The position numbers and the translations under genes were made by a program. This document shows positions 32,784 through 42,247 of a stretch of DNA of 64,000 bases, piece by piece. Each line of letters starts with the position of its first letter. The first letter of the stretch is position 1. The notes under the pieces were generated by a model, which was given only the letters and a program-made list of their open reading frames with translations, had not been told where the DNA came from and made no database searches. This stretch comes from an actinobacterium LLX17 (GTDB lineage: Bacteria; Actinomycetota; Actinomycetes; Propionibacteriales; Nocardioidaceae), in the NCBI GenBank assembly GCA_000471045.1, contig KI301992.1, positions 1,264,069-1,328,068 of the forward strand, given 5' to 3'.

Positions 32784-32825
32784 CACTGTCCCACTTCCAG
32801 TACGACCAGACTGTTTGTGGTGAGT

Positions 32826-32841
32826 GTACGCACCTCCGTAC
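32826..32841. promoter_or_regulatory. Possible TetR operator dyad
   Basis: GTACG-N6-CGTAC inverted repeat in the divergent region between the fusion gene and the TetR gene. Its right arm overlaps the TACGAT -10 box of the TetR gene, as expected for autorepression. A weaker dyad CAGT-N8-ACTG lies at 32798-32813. Inference from position only. Confidence 0.35.
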
Positions 32842-32844
32842 GAT
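32839..32844 (+). promoter_or_regulatory. Probable -10 box for leaderless TetR gene
   Basis: TACGAT ends 6 bases before ATG at 32851. Confidence 0.55.
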
Positions 32845-32850
32845 GCCGAC

Positions 32851-33458
32851 ATGTCGGTGACCACCCGCAGGAGCCAGGAGGAGCGCTCCGCACTGATGCG
32901 CGGGCGCCTCATCGATGCCGCGTTCACGAGTCTGGTCGAGAACGGCTACGCAGCGACCTCGGTGGGCGCCGTGCAGGCCCGTGCCGGGGTCGCGCGCGGC
33001 ACCCTGCTGCACCACTTCCCCACGCGGGCGTCCCTCATGGTCGCCGTGATCGACGACATCGCCGAGCAACGGTTGCGCGTGCTGGCCGACCACCCGGCCG
33101 AGGTCGCGGACGCCGATCCGTGGGACCGCGTCGTGGAACTCGTCTGGCGCGACCTGCAGAGCGAGTCCTTCGTGGCAGCGCTCGAGCTGTGGGTGGCGGC
33201 CCGGACGGATGCCGAGCTGCGCGAGGCCCTCCTGCCGGTGCAGGAGCGACTCTTCGTGACGATCCACCACGCGGTCGCCATGCTGCTGGGCTCGACGGAC
33301 GACCCGCGGGTGCCGACCCTCGTGCAGTTCACGATCGACCTGCTGACCGGCAGCACGATGGCCGGACTGCTGACTGACCAGGACGCGTCGCGCCGCGTCG
33401 TCGAGCGGTGGCGCTGGGCCCTCGGCGCCCTGGCGGCCGTGCCGGAAGCCCCCTGGGA

Positions 33459-33462
<4 letters not shown>
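32851..33462 (+). CDS. TetR/AcrR family transcriptional regulator
   Basis: A 203-residue regulator. The N-terminal helix-turn-helix is complete: [42 protein letters not shown], residues about 20-60. The C-terminal ligand-binding part has no recognisable specificity. It is divergent from the acyl-CoA fusion gene, so it most likely controls that gene and itself. Its stop overlaps the convergent uvrB stop by four bases. Start supported by the TACGAT box. Confidence 0.92.
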
Positions 33463-35543
<2,081 letters not shown>

Positions 35544-35550
35544 GTCGTCG

Positions 35551-35556
35551 AGAGTA
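35551..35556 (-). promoter_or_regulatory. Probable -10 box for leaderless uvrB
   Basis: Minus-strand TACTCT ends 7 bases before ATG at 35543. Confidence 0.5.
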
Positions 35557-35584
35557 CGGGGCATCACCGACAGGAGCGCGCCGT

Positions 35585-35590
35585 TAGGCT
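35585..35590 (+). promoter_or_regulatory. Probable -10 box for leaderless second TetR gene
   Basis: TAGGCT ends 6 bases before ATG at 35597; divergent from the uvrB box 29 bases away. Confidence 0.6.
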
Positions 35591-35596
35591 GGCGGG

Positions 35597-36262
35597 ATGG
35601 GAGTGGACGAACGCCGGGCCGCCCGACGTGACGAGATCATCGCCGCGACGCGGGCTCTGTTCGACGAGCGCGGGGTCCGGGACGCGCAGATCGAGGACAT
35701 CGCGCGGGCCGTCGGCATCAACCGGGCCATCATCTACCGGCACTTCACCGGCAAGGAAGAGCTGTTCGCGGTCACGCTCGTGGGCTACCTCCACGAGCTC
35801 GACGCCGCCCTGACGGCCGGCACCCGCACCGACGCCACTCCCCGCCACCGTCTCGAACAGGTCGTGACCGCCTTCTTCGACTACGGGGTCGAGCACCCGG
35901 CCTTCGTCGACTGCGCTCAGACGCTCCTGCGTCGCCGCGGCACCGAGCTCTTCGAGGAGGTCGGCGGCGAGACGATGATCGAGCTGGGCACGGCGATGAG
36001 CGCCTGCCTGGCGCACGTGGTGCGCATCCTGCGTGACGGCGCCGAGCAGGGCGAGTTCCACGCGTCCGATCCCTCGCTCGTGGCGAACGTGCTCTACGCG
36101 CAGGGGCTCGGCGCGCTCAACCTGGCGCACCTGCAGTGGTCGGTGCGCGAGCACAACACCGGTCTGCCGGTCGTCGACGACGTGTCGTCCGAGACCCTGC
36201 GCGGCTACCTCGTCGACGGCGCCCTCGCCATCGCGAAAGGGGCCACGCCGCACCCGGCGTGA
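35597..36262 (+). CDS. TetR/AcrR family transcriptional regulator
   Basis: A 221-residue regulator with the N-terminal helix-turn-helix [44 protein letters not shown]. The C-terminal domain has [22 protein letters not shown], which I cannot assign to a ligand class. It converges on the thiolase gene, whose stop is 27 bases away, so control of the neighbouring fadA2-fabG4-htdX cluster is plausible but not shown. Divergent from uvrB. Confidence 0.92.
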   Translation: MGVDERRAARRDEIIAATRALFDERGVRDAQIEDIARAVGINRAIIYRHFTGKEELFAVTLVGYLHELDAALTAGTRTDATPRHRLEQVVTAFFDYGVEHPAFVDCAQTLLRRRGTELFEEVGGETMIELGTAMSACLAHVVRILRDGAEQGEFHASDPSLVANVLYAQGLGALNLAHLQWSVREHNTGLPVVDDVSSETLRGYLVDGALAIAKGATPHPA

Positions 36263-36289
36263 CCCCTTCCCCTGCAGACTCTGGAGCGC

Positions 36290-37675
36290 TCAGGCCTCCA
36301 TGATGGCGACGACGCCCTGGCCGCCGGCGGCGCAGATCGAGATGAGACCGCGGCTGCCCGGGCCCTTCTCGTTCAGCAGCTTGCCGAGGTTGGCCACGAT
36401 GCGGCCACCGGTGGCCGCGAACGGGTGGGCCGCGGCGAGCGAGGAACCCTTGACGTTCAGCTTGCTGCGGTCGATCGAGCCGAGCGGCTCGTCGAGACCG
36501 AGGCGCGTCTTGCAGTACTCGGCGTCCTCCCAGGCCGCGAGGGTCGTCAGCACCTGGCCGGCGAACGCCTCGTGGATCTCGTAGAAGTCGAAGTCCTGCA
36601 GCGACAGGCCGTTGCGCTGCAGCATGCGCGCGACGGCGTAGACCGGGGCCATCAGCAGGCCCTCGGCGCCGCTGACGTAGTCGACGGCCGCGGTCTCGTA
36701 GTCGGTGAGGTAGGCCAGCGGCTCCCAGCCACGACGCGCCGCCTCCTCCTCGGAGGCCAGCAGCACCGTGGAGGCGCCGTCGGACAGCGGCGTGGAGTTG
36801 CCCGCGGTCATCGTGGCGCCCTCGCCCTTGCCGAAGACCGGCTTGAGCTTGCCGAGCTTCTCGACGCTGGAGTCGGGGCGCAGGTTGTTGTCGCGCTCGA
36901 CACCCAGGTAGGGGGTGACGAGGTCGTCCTGCCAACCCTCCTCGTAGGAGCGGGCGAGGTTCTGGTGGCTCGTGGCCGCCAGCTCGTCCTGCGCCTCGCG
37001 GGTGATGCCCCACTCCTTGGTGGTGATGGCCTGGCTGTCGCCCATCGACAGGCCCGTGCGGGGCTCGGCGTTGCGCGGCTGGTCGGGCGCGAGGTGTGCC
37101 GGACGGATCTTGGCGAGGGCGGCCAGGCGACCCTTGTTGTCCTTGGCGCGGTTGGCCTCGAGCAGGATCTTGCGCAGCTTGTCACCGATGGCCAGGGGCG
37201 CGTCGGACGTGGTGTCGGAACCGCCGGCGATGCCGAGCTCGATCTTGCCGAGCGCGATCTTGTTGGCGACCTGGATCGTCGCCTGGATGCCGGTGTCGCA
37301 CGCCTGCTGGATGTCGGCGGCCGGGGTGTCGGGCGACAGCTTCGAGCCGAGGACGGTCTCGCGCGCGAGGTTGAAGTCGCGGCTGTGCTTGAGGACGGCG
37401 CCGGCGACGAACTCACCGGCGCGCTCGCCCTCGAGGCCGAAGCGGTCGACGAGGCCATCGAGGGCAGCGGTCAGCATGTCCTGGTTGGAGACGCTGGTGT
37501 AGACGCTGTTGGACCGCGCGAACGGGATGCGGTTGCCGCCGATGACGGCGACGCGCCGCACGGGCGGGGCCGGCGCGGCCGCCGGCTTGGCGACGGTGCC
37601 AGCGGCCTTCTGGGCCGCCTTCTTCGCGGGCGCCTTCTTGGCGGGCTTCTTGGGGGCGGGCGTGCTGTCAGCCAT
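36290..37675 (-). CDS. Acetyl-CoA acetyltransferase (thiolase), FadA2/FadI-like
   Basis: A 461-residue thiolase that would cleave 3-ketoacyl-CoA in fatty-acid breakdown or condense acyl-CoAs. The nucleophilic cysteine is in IQQACDTGIQ, the catalytic histidines are in YEIHEAFAGQ and HPFAATGGRI, and the second cysteine is in ISICAAGGQG. Residues 1-38 form an unusual Lys/Ala/Pro-rich lead (PKKPAKKAPAKKAAQKAAG) resembling histone H1 or HU tails; the enzyme proper starts about residue 39. Start ATG follows GAGGAG. It is divergent from fabG4-htdX, the order seen at Rv0241c-Rv0243 in M. tuberculosis. Confidence 0.93.
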   Translation of the reverse strand: MADSTPAPKKPAKKAPAKKAAQKAAGTVAKPAAAPAPPVRRVAVIGGNRIPFARSNSVYTSVSNQDMLTAALDGLVDRFGLEGERAGEFVAGAVLKHSRDFNLARETVLGSKLSPDTPAADIQQACDTGIQATIQVANKIALGKIELGIAGGSDTTSDAPLAIGDKLRKILLEANRAKDNKGRLAALAKIRPAHLAPDQPRNAEPRTGLSMGDSQAITTKEWGITREAQDELAATSHQNLARSYEEGWQDDLVTPYLGVERDNNLRPDSSVEKLGKLKPVFGKGEGATMTAGNSTPLSDGASTVLLASEEEAARRGWEPLAYLTDYETAAVDYVSGAEGLLMAPVYAVARMLQRNGLSLQDFDFYEIHEAFAGQVLTTLAAWEDAEYCKTRLGLDEPLGSIDRSKLNVKGSSLAAAHPFAATGGRIVANLGKLLNEKGPGSRGLISICAAGGQGVVAIMEA

Positions 37676-37786
37676 GGCGGGCTCCTCGATGATGGTCGAC
37701 GATGGTGGCGGGACGTGACGTGTGCCTCGTGGCGGACGAGTGGACCGACACTGTCACACGAGGTTACAGTCAGCAGGCTAGTTCAG

Positions 37787-37799
37787 ATACCAACGGTAT
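37787..37799. promoter_or_regulatory. Possible operator dyad in the thiolase-fabG4 intergenic region
   Basis: ATACC-AAC-GGTAT inverted repeat, 25 bases before the fabG4 start in a 148-base divergent region. Small and unsupported by a second copy; a candidate site for the nearby TetR regulator. Confidence 0.3.
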
Positions 37800-37823
37800 T
37801 CGAGAGATAGGACACATCCGGTC

Positions 37824-39170
37824 ATGAGCGATCGCTACCAGGATCTCGCCCACAACCCCATCGGCAAGTTCCTCGTGAAGAACCTCGGACTGCCCAACCC
37901 TCCCTACCTCGAGCGCTATGAGGGCGGTCCCCTCGTCAGTGGCACGGTGCTGACCGGCTCCGCCACCCAGGGCCCCGTCGCGAAGGCCGTCACGGCGGCC
38001 CTGAAGTCGGCCAAGATCGACGCCACCGGCGTGCGGGCGGACAGCAAGAAGTACAAGGGCCTCGTCTTCGACGCCACCGGCATCGACTCCGCCGCCGGCC
38101 TCGTTGCTCTGCAGGAGTTCTTCACCCCCGTGCTGCGGCAGCTGGCCTCCAGCGGCCGCGTCGTCGTCATCGGCTCCGCGCCCGAGGAGGCCGCCAGCGA
38201 GGGCGCCGCCATCGCGCAGCGCGGGCTCGAGGGCTTCACCCGCTCGCTCGGCAAGGAGGTCGGCGGTGGCAGCACCGCGAACCTCGTCTACCTCGCCAAG
38301 GGCGCCGAGAAGGCGCTGGAGACCACGCTCGGCTTCTTCCTCTCCCCCAAGTCGGCGTACGTCTCGGGCCAGGTCGTCCGCCTGGGCACCACCGGCATCA
38401 CGACCGCGAAGGCACCGAAGCAGCAGGACAAGCCGCTCGCCGGCAAGGTCGCGCTCGTCACCGGCGCCTCGCGCGGTCTCGGCGAGGCCGACATGCGCAC
38501 CTTGGCCCGTGACGGAGCCACCGTCATCGGGCTGGACGTCCCGCCGCTCGAGGCCGACCTGAAGGCCGTCGCCGAGGACCTGGGCGGCACGTACATCGTC
38601 GGCGACATCACCTCGCCCGACGCCCCGGCCCTGATCGCCGACCACATCCGCACGCATCACGGTGCGGTCGACATCGTGGTGCACAACGCCGGCATCACCC
38701 GCGACAAGCGTCTGCGCAACATGAAGGCCGAGAACTGGCAGCTCGTCGTCGACATCTCGGTCGGCGCGCCGCAGCGCATCACCGACCACCTGCTCGAGCA
38801 GGGTCTGATCAACGAGGGCGGCAGCATCGTCGGCATCGCGTCGATCGCGGGCATCGCCGGCAACAACGGCCAGACCAACTACGCCTCGGCCAAGGCCGGC
38901 GTCATCGGCTGGATCCAGTCGCTCGCCGACCGCGTCGCCGACCGCGGCATCACCGCCAACGTCATCGCACCGGGCTTCATGGAGACCGAGATGGTCAAGA
39001 CCATCCCGCTGGGTGTCCGCGAGGCCGGTCGTCGCATGAACTCGATGTCCCAGGGGGGCCTGCCCATCGACGTCGCCGAGACGATCGCCTGGCTCGCCAA
39101 CCCCGGCTCCAACGCCGTGAGCGGCAACGTCGTCGGCGTCAACGGCCAGATGCTGCTGGGGGCTTCATGA
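37824..39170 (+). CDS. fabG4: High-molecular-weight 3-oxoacyl-(ACP/CoA) reductase, FabG4-like
   Basis: A 448-residue reductase. Residues 1-200 form a flavodoxin-like extra domain and residues about 210-448 a classical short-chain dehydrogenase. The cofactor motif is TGASRGLG, NAG is present in VVHNAGITRD, and the catalytic Ser/Tyr/Lys triad is in VGIASIAGIAGNNGQTNYASAKAG. This two-domain form is the FabG4 (Rv0242c) type, which reduces 3-ketoacyl-CoA with NADH. It overlaps the htdX-like gene by four bases (ATGA) and diverges from the thiolase. Confidence 0.92.
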   Translation: MSDRYQDLAHNPIGKFLVKNLGLPNPPYLERYEGGPLVSGTVLTGSATQGPVAKAVTAALKSAKIDATGVRADSKKYKGLVFDATGIDSAAGLVALQEFFTPVLRQLASSGRVVVIGSAPEEAASEGAAIAQRGLEGFTRSLGKEVGGGSTANLVYLAKGAEKALETTLGFFLSPKSAYVSGQVVRLGTTGITTAKAPKQQDKPLAGKVALVTGASRGLGEADMRTLARDGATVIGLDVPPLEADLKAVAEDLGGTYIVGDITSPDAPALIADHIRTHHGAVDIVVHNAGITRDKRLRNMKAENWQLVVDISVGAPQRITDHLLEQGLINEGGSIVGIASIAGIAGNNGQTNYASAKAGVIGWIQSLADRVADRGITANVIAPGFMETEMVKTIPLGVREAGRRMNSMSQGGLPIDVAETIAWLANPGSNAVSGNVVGVNGQMLLGAS

Positions 39171-40048
39171 CCGAGAAGTCGTTCGACGGAGCGCCCGCGA
39201 CGCTGCCGCTGATGCTGAAGGCGGCGCTGCCGGCCCTTCCGGTGGTCGGTGGCCTGCCCGGCATCAAGCATCAGTCGGGCGCCACACCTGACCTGACGCT
39301 GGTCCGCTCGGGCGTGCAGACCGATGCCGCGCACCTCGAGCGGTACAACGAGGTCTGTGGCTTCGGGCGGAGCCAGGTCCTGCCGGCGACCTACCCGCAC
39401 ATGGCGGCGTTCGGCCTGCACATGGCGCTGATGACCGACACGGCGTTCCCGTTCGCCCCGATGGGCCTGGTGCACCTGCGCAACCGCATCACCCAGCACC
39501 GCCCCATCACGGTGGGCGAGCCGCTCGACGTCCGCGTGCGCGCGGCCGACCTGCGTCCGCACCCCAAGGGCCGACTCGTCGACCTGCTGACCGACGTCTC
39601 CGTCGGCGAGCAGGTGGTGTGGAGCGAGGTCACCACACTGTTCTCGCGCGGCAAGGGCGGCGCGCCCGAGGAGTCGCCGGCTCCCCTGGAGGGCGTCGAG
39701 GCGCCCTCAGGCGTCGTGCACTGGAAGCTGGGCGGCGATCTCGGCCGGCGCTACGGCGCTGTGTCCGGTGACCGCAACCCGATCCACCTGTACCCGCTGA
39801 CGGCCAAGGCCTTCGGGTTCCCCCGCAACATCGCCCACGGCATGTGGACGAAGGCCCATTCGCTGGCGGCGCTGTCGAACCGGCTCCCCGACGCGTTCGT
39901 CGTCGACGTGGAGTTCCGCAAGCCGATCCTCCTGCCGGCCACCGTGGTGTTCGGCTCCGAGGCCGCGGGCAGCGACATCACCTTCGGTGTCGTCGGGGCG
40001 CGCAAGCCCTCCACCCACCTGGTGGGACGGGTCGCCCCGCTGTCGTGA
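39167..40048 (+). CDS. MaoC-like (R)-specific enoyl-CoA / 3-hydroxyacyl dehydratase, HtdX-like
   Basis: A 293-residue double hotdog protein. The hydratase signature is in the C-terminal half: YGAVSGDRNPIHLYPLTAKAFGFPRNIAHGMW, with the catalytic Asp and His in GDRNPIH. The N-terminal half is the degenerate hotdog that covers the substrate. It is translationally coupled to fabG4, as in Rv0242c-Rv0241c (htdX), so the two probably act on successive steps of fatty acyl elongation or breakdown with the thiolase. Confidence 0.9.
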   Translation: MTEKSFDGAPATLPLMLKAALPALPVVGGLPGIKHQSGATPDLTLVRSGVQTDAAHLERYNEVCGFGRSQVLPATYPHMAAFGLHMALMTDTAFPFAPMGLVHLRNRITQHRPITVGEPLDVRVRAADLRPHPKGRLVDLLTDVSVGEQVVWSEVTTLFSRGKGGAPEESPAPLEGVEAPSGVVHWKLGGDLGRRYGAVSGDRNPIHLYPLTAKAFGFPRNIAHGMWTKAHSLAALSNRLPDAFVVDVEFRKPILLPATVVFGSEAAGSDITFGVVGARKPSTHLVGRVAPLS

Positions 40049-40058
40049 CTCCTGAGTA

Positions 40059-40100
40059 ACCTCGGGTCGTCGTGTGTCGTTGATCACGGCGACCCGAGGT
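40059..40100 (+). terminator. Probable terminator hairpin after the htdX-like gene
   Basis: ACCTCGGGTCG (40059-40069) and CGACCCGAGGT (40090-40100) form an 11-bp perfect stem with a 20-base loop, followed by CTTTCT. It lies 11 bases after the dehydratase stop and just before the secreted hydrolase gene. The weak T-tract is usual in actinobacteria. It could alternatively be a control hairpin in the next gene's leader. Confidence 0.5.
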
Positions 40101-40121
40101 CTTTCTGTGAAGAGGTATGCC

Positions 40122-42170
40122 ATGCGCGCGTCTCGTTCGTCCCTGCGGCCGGCCGCACTGCTCAGCGGACTGCTGCTGGTGCTGGGCCTGCTCGTCACCG
40201 GCTCCCCCGCGGCCGCCGAGCCGTCCGTGGGGCCCTCCGTGGGGCCGTCCGGCTGGACCCCGCGCGGCGAGGACTACGCCGCCACCGCCGTGGAGAAGAA
40301 CCTCTCGATCCCGATGTCCGACGGCCTCGCGCTGCTGGCCGACGCCACCCGCCCGGTCGACGCGTCCGGCGCCGTGGTGACCGAGCCGCTGCCGGTCGTG
40401 GTCACCATCACCGCGTACAGCAAGTCGGTCATCGGCTCCCCCACCGGCGCGACGCTGGGCGGCGCCGACCCGGCCTACCTCGTCAAGCGCGGCTACGTGC
40501 AGCTGACCGTCGACGCCCGCGGCACGGGCAGCTCGCCGGGCACGTGGCAGGTCTTCGGCGAGCGCGAGCAGCTCGATGCCAAGGAGATCGTCGAGTGGGC
40601 GGCGGACCAGCCGTGGAGCAACGGCTCGGTGGCCATGACCGGCCCCTCCTACATGGGCATCAGCCAGCTGTTCGCCGCCGGGCAGCAGCCCCGCGGCCTG
40701 AAGGCCATCTTCCCGCAGGTGCCGAGCGCCGAGGTCTACCGCGACGTGGTCGCCTCCGGCGGCCAGCTCGACGTCGGCTTCATGCCGCTGTGGCTGGGAC
40801 TGGTCAACCTCACGGGTTACGTGCCGGGTCCGCCCGAGCAGGCCCTGCAGACGTTCCTGGAGCATCTGACCGGCAACGGCGCCAGCACGCTGCAGCTGCT
40901 GCTCAGCGCGGCCACGGGAGGCGAGAACGCCTACGACGGCCCCTACTACGAGGAGCGCTCGACGCTGACCCGCGCGGTGCCGACGATCGACGTGCCGACC
41001 TTTCTCATCGGCGGCCACTACGACCTGTTCCAGCGCGGCACTCCCCTGGTCTTCCAAGGCCTGCAGGAGCGCGGCGTGCCGGTCAAGATGATCCTCGGCC
41101 CGTGGGACCACCTGCAGGGCTCCAGCGGCGAGGGCGTGCCCGACGCCGGGTACGGGACCCTCGGCGAGCTGCAGCTGCGGTGGTTCGACCACCACGTCAA
41201 GGGCCTGCCCGACCCGGCGCTCGACTCCGACATCCCCGACTTCACGTACTACGAGCTCGGGTCGCAGACCTGGCAGCAGCGCGACGCCTACCTCGACGAG
41301 CAGCAGGCCACGAGCTTCCGACTCTCCGGAACGTCGGCTCCGCTGTTCGGCGGCGGCGTGTTGACCCAAGAGACCGTGGTGCCGGGCGAGTCGGTCATCC
41401 TGCCGCTCCCCGTCGCCGGTCTCTGCACGCGCTCGACCTCCCAGTGGACGGCCGGCGTGCTCGGTCTGCTCGGGCAGGACAACCCGTGTGACGCGAACAA
41501 CGCGCTCAACGACACGACCGGCGTGGTGTACGAGACCGCGCCGCTCTCAGCCCCTCTGGACGTGCTCGGACCCATCAACGCTCGCCTCTACGCCTCCAGC
41601 ACCACGGGCGACGGCATGCTCTCGGTGCACGTCTCCCGCGTCGCGCCGGACGGACGGGTCGAGCGACTCACGGGCGGCTGGCAGGTCATCTCGCTGGCGC
41701 AGCTCGACGAGCAGCGATCGGAGACGATCGACGGCAAGACCGTCCAGCCGTGGCACCCGTTCACCGCCGAGTCGCGCACGCCACTGGCTCCCGGCGAGGT
41801 CGCGCCGATCGACGTCGAGGTGTTCCCGACCGGGGCCGAGATCGCCGCGGGCGACCGCCTGCGGATCTCGGTGCAGGCCTTCGACGTCCCGCACCTGGCG
41901 CCCAACGTCAGCCAGCTGGTGGGCAGCCTCGGCATCATCACGATCCACAGCTCCGACCAGTACCCGTCGGAGCTGACCCTGCCGACGCTCAACGGCTCCG
42001 GCGCCGCCAATGCCGCCGCCGAGACGGCCGTGCTCGACTCGGTCCGCGACCGCCTGACGGCGCTGGACGGCGACGAGGCACCCGGCACACCGGCCGTTGC
42101 GCCGCCTGCCGCACCACCCGCCACCAACCTGGCCGGCGTGCTCGCGCGCCTCCTGGCGTTCCTGATCTGA
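40122..42170 (+). CDS. Secreted CocE/NonD-family alpha/beta-hydrolase (X-Pro dipeptidyl-peptidase S15-like)
   Basis: A 682-residue exported hydrolase. Residues 1-32 are a Sec signal peptide ending at AAA-EP. The nucleophile is Ser176 in GPSYMG; the acid is in IGGHYDLF and the histidine in LGPWDHLQG, the order of the S15/CocE family. The C-terminal jelly-roll domain of this family follows. Residues from about 655 form a Pro/Ala linker ending in the hydrophobic tail LAGVLARLLAFLI. ATG at 40122 follows AGAGG. Substrates in the family are esters or amides; the target is unknown. An early repeat VGPSVGPS is encoded by a 12-base tandem duplication. Confidence 0.9.
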   Translation: MRASRSSLRPAALLSGLLLVLGLLVTGSPAAAEPSVGPSVGPSGWTPRGEDYAATAVEKNLSIPMSDGLALLADATRPVDASGAVVTEPLPVVVTITAYSKSVIGSPTGATLGGADPAYLVKRGYVQLTVDARGTGSSPGTWQVFGEREQLDAKEIVEWAADQPWSNGSVAMTGPSYMGISQLFAAGQQPRGLKAIFPQVPSAEVYRDVVASGGQLDVGFMPLWLGLVNLTGYVPGPPEQALQTFLEHLTGNGASTLQLLLSAATGGENAYDGPYYEERSTLTRAVPTIDVPTFLIGGHYDLFQRGTPLVFQGLQERGVPVKMILGPWDHLQGSSGEGVPDAGYGTLGELQLRWFDHHVKGLPDPALDSDIPDFTYYELGSQTWQQRDAYLDEQQATSFRLSGTSAPLFGGGVLTQETVVPGESVILPLPVAGLCTRSTSQWTAGVLGLLGQDNPCDANNALNDTTGVVYETAPLSAPLDVLGPINARLYASSTTGDGMLSVHVSRVAPDGRVERLTGGWQVISLAQLDEQRSETIDGKTVQPWHPFTAESRTPLAPGEVAPIDVEVFPTGAEIAAGDRLRISVQAFDVPHLAPNVSQLVGSLGIITIHSSDQYPSELTLPTLNGSGAANAAAETAVLDSVRDRLTALDGDEAPGTPAVAPPAAPPATNLAGVLARLLAFLI

Positions 42171-42235
42171 CAACGATCGGGACGTCCGTCCCGATCTAAT
42201 TGGTACATTTGCGTGACTTTTGCGGGGATTGTTCC

Positions 42236-42241
42236 TACGCT
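42236..42241 (+). promoter_or_regulatory. Probable -10 box for leaderless second CocE-type gene
   Basis: TACGCT ends 6 bases before GTG at 42248, favouring this start over earlier codons near 42200. Confidence 0.5.
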
Positions 42242-42247
42242 CACCTC

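Noticed and set aside
37676-37823. KstR-like or FadR-like operator between the thiolase and fabG4
   Set aside because: No match to the published AnnCnAGAACnnGTTCTnnT form; only a short unrelated dyad is present.
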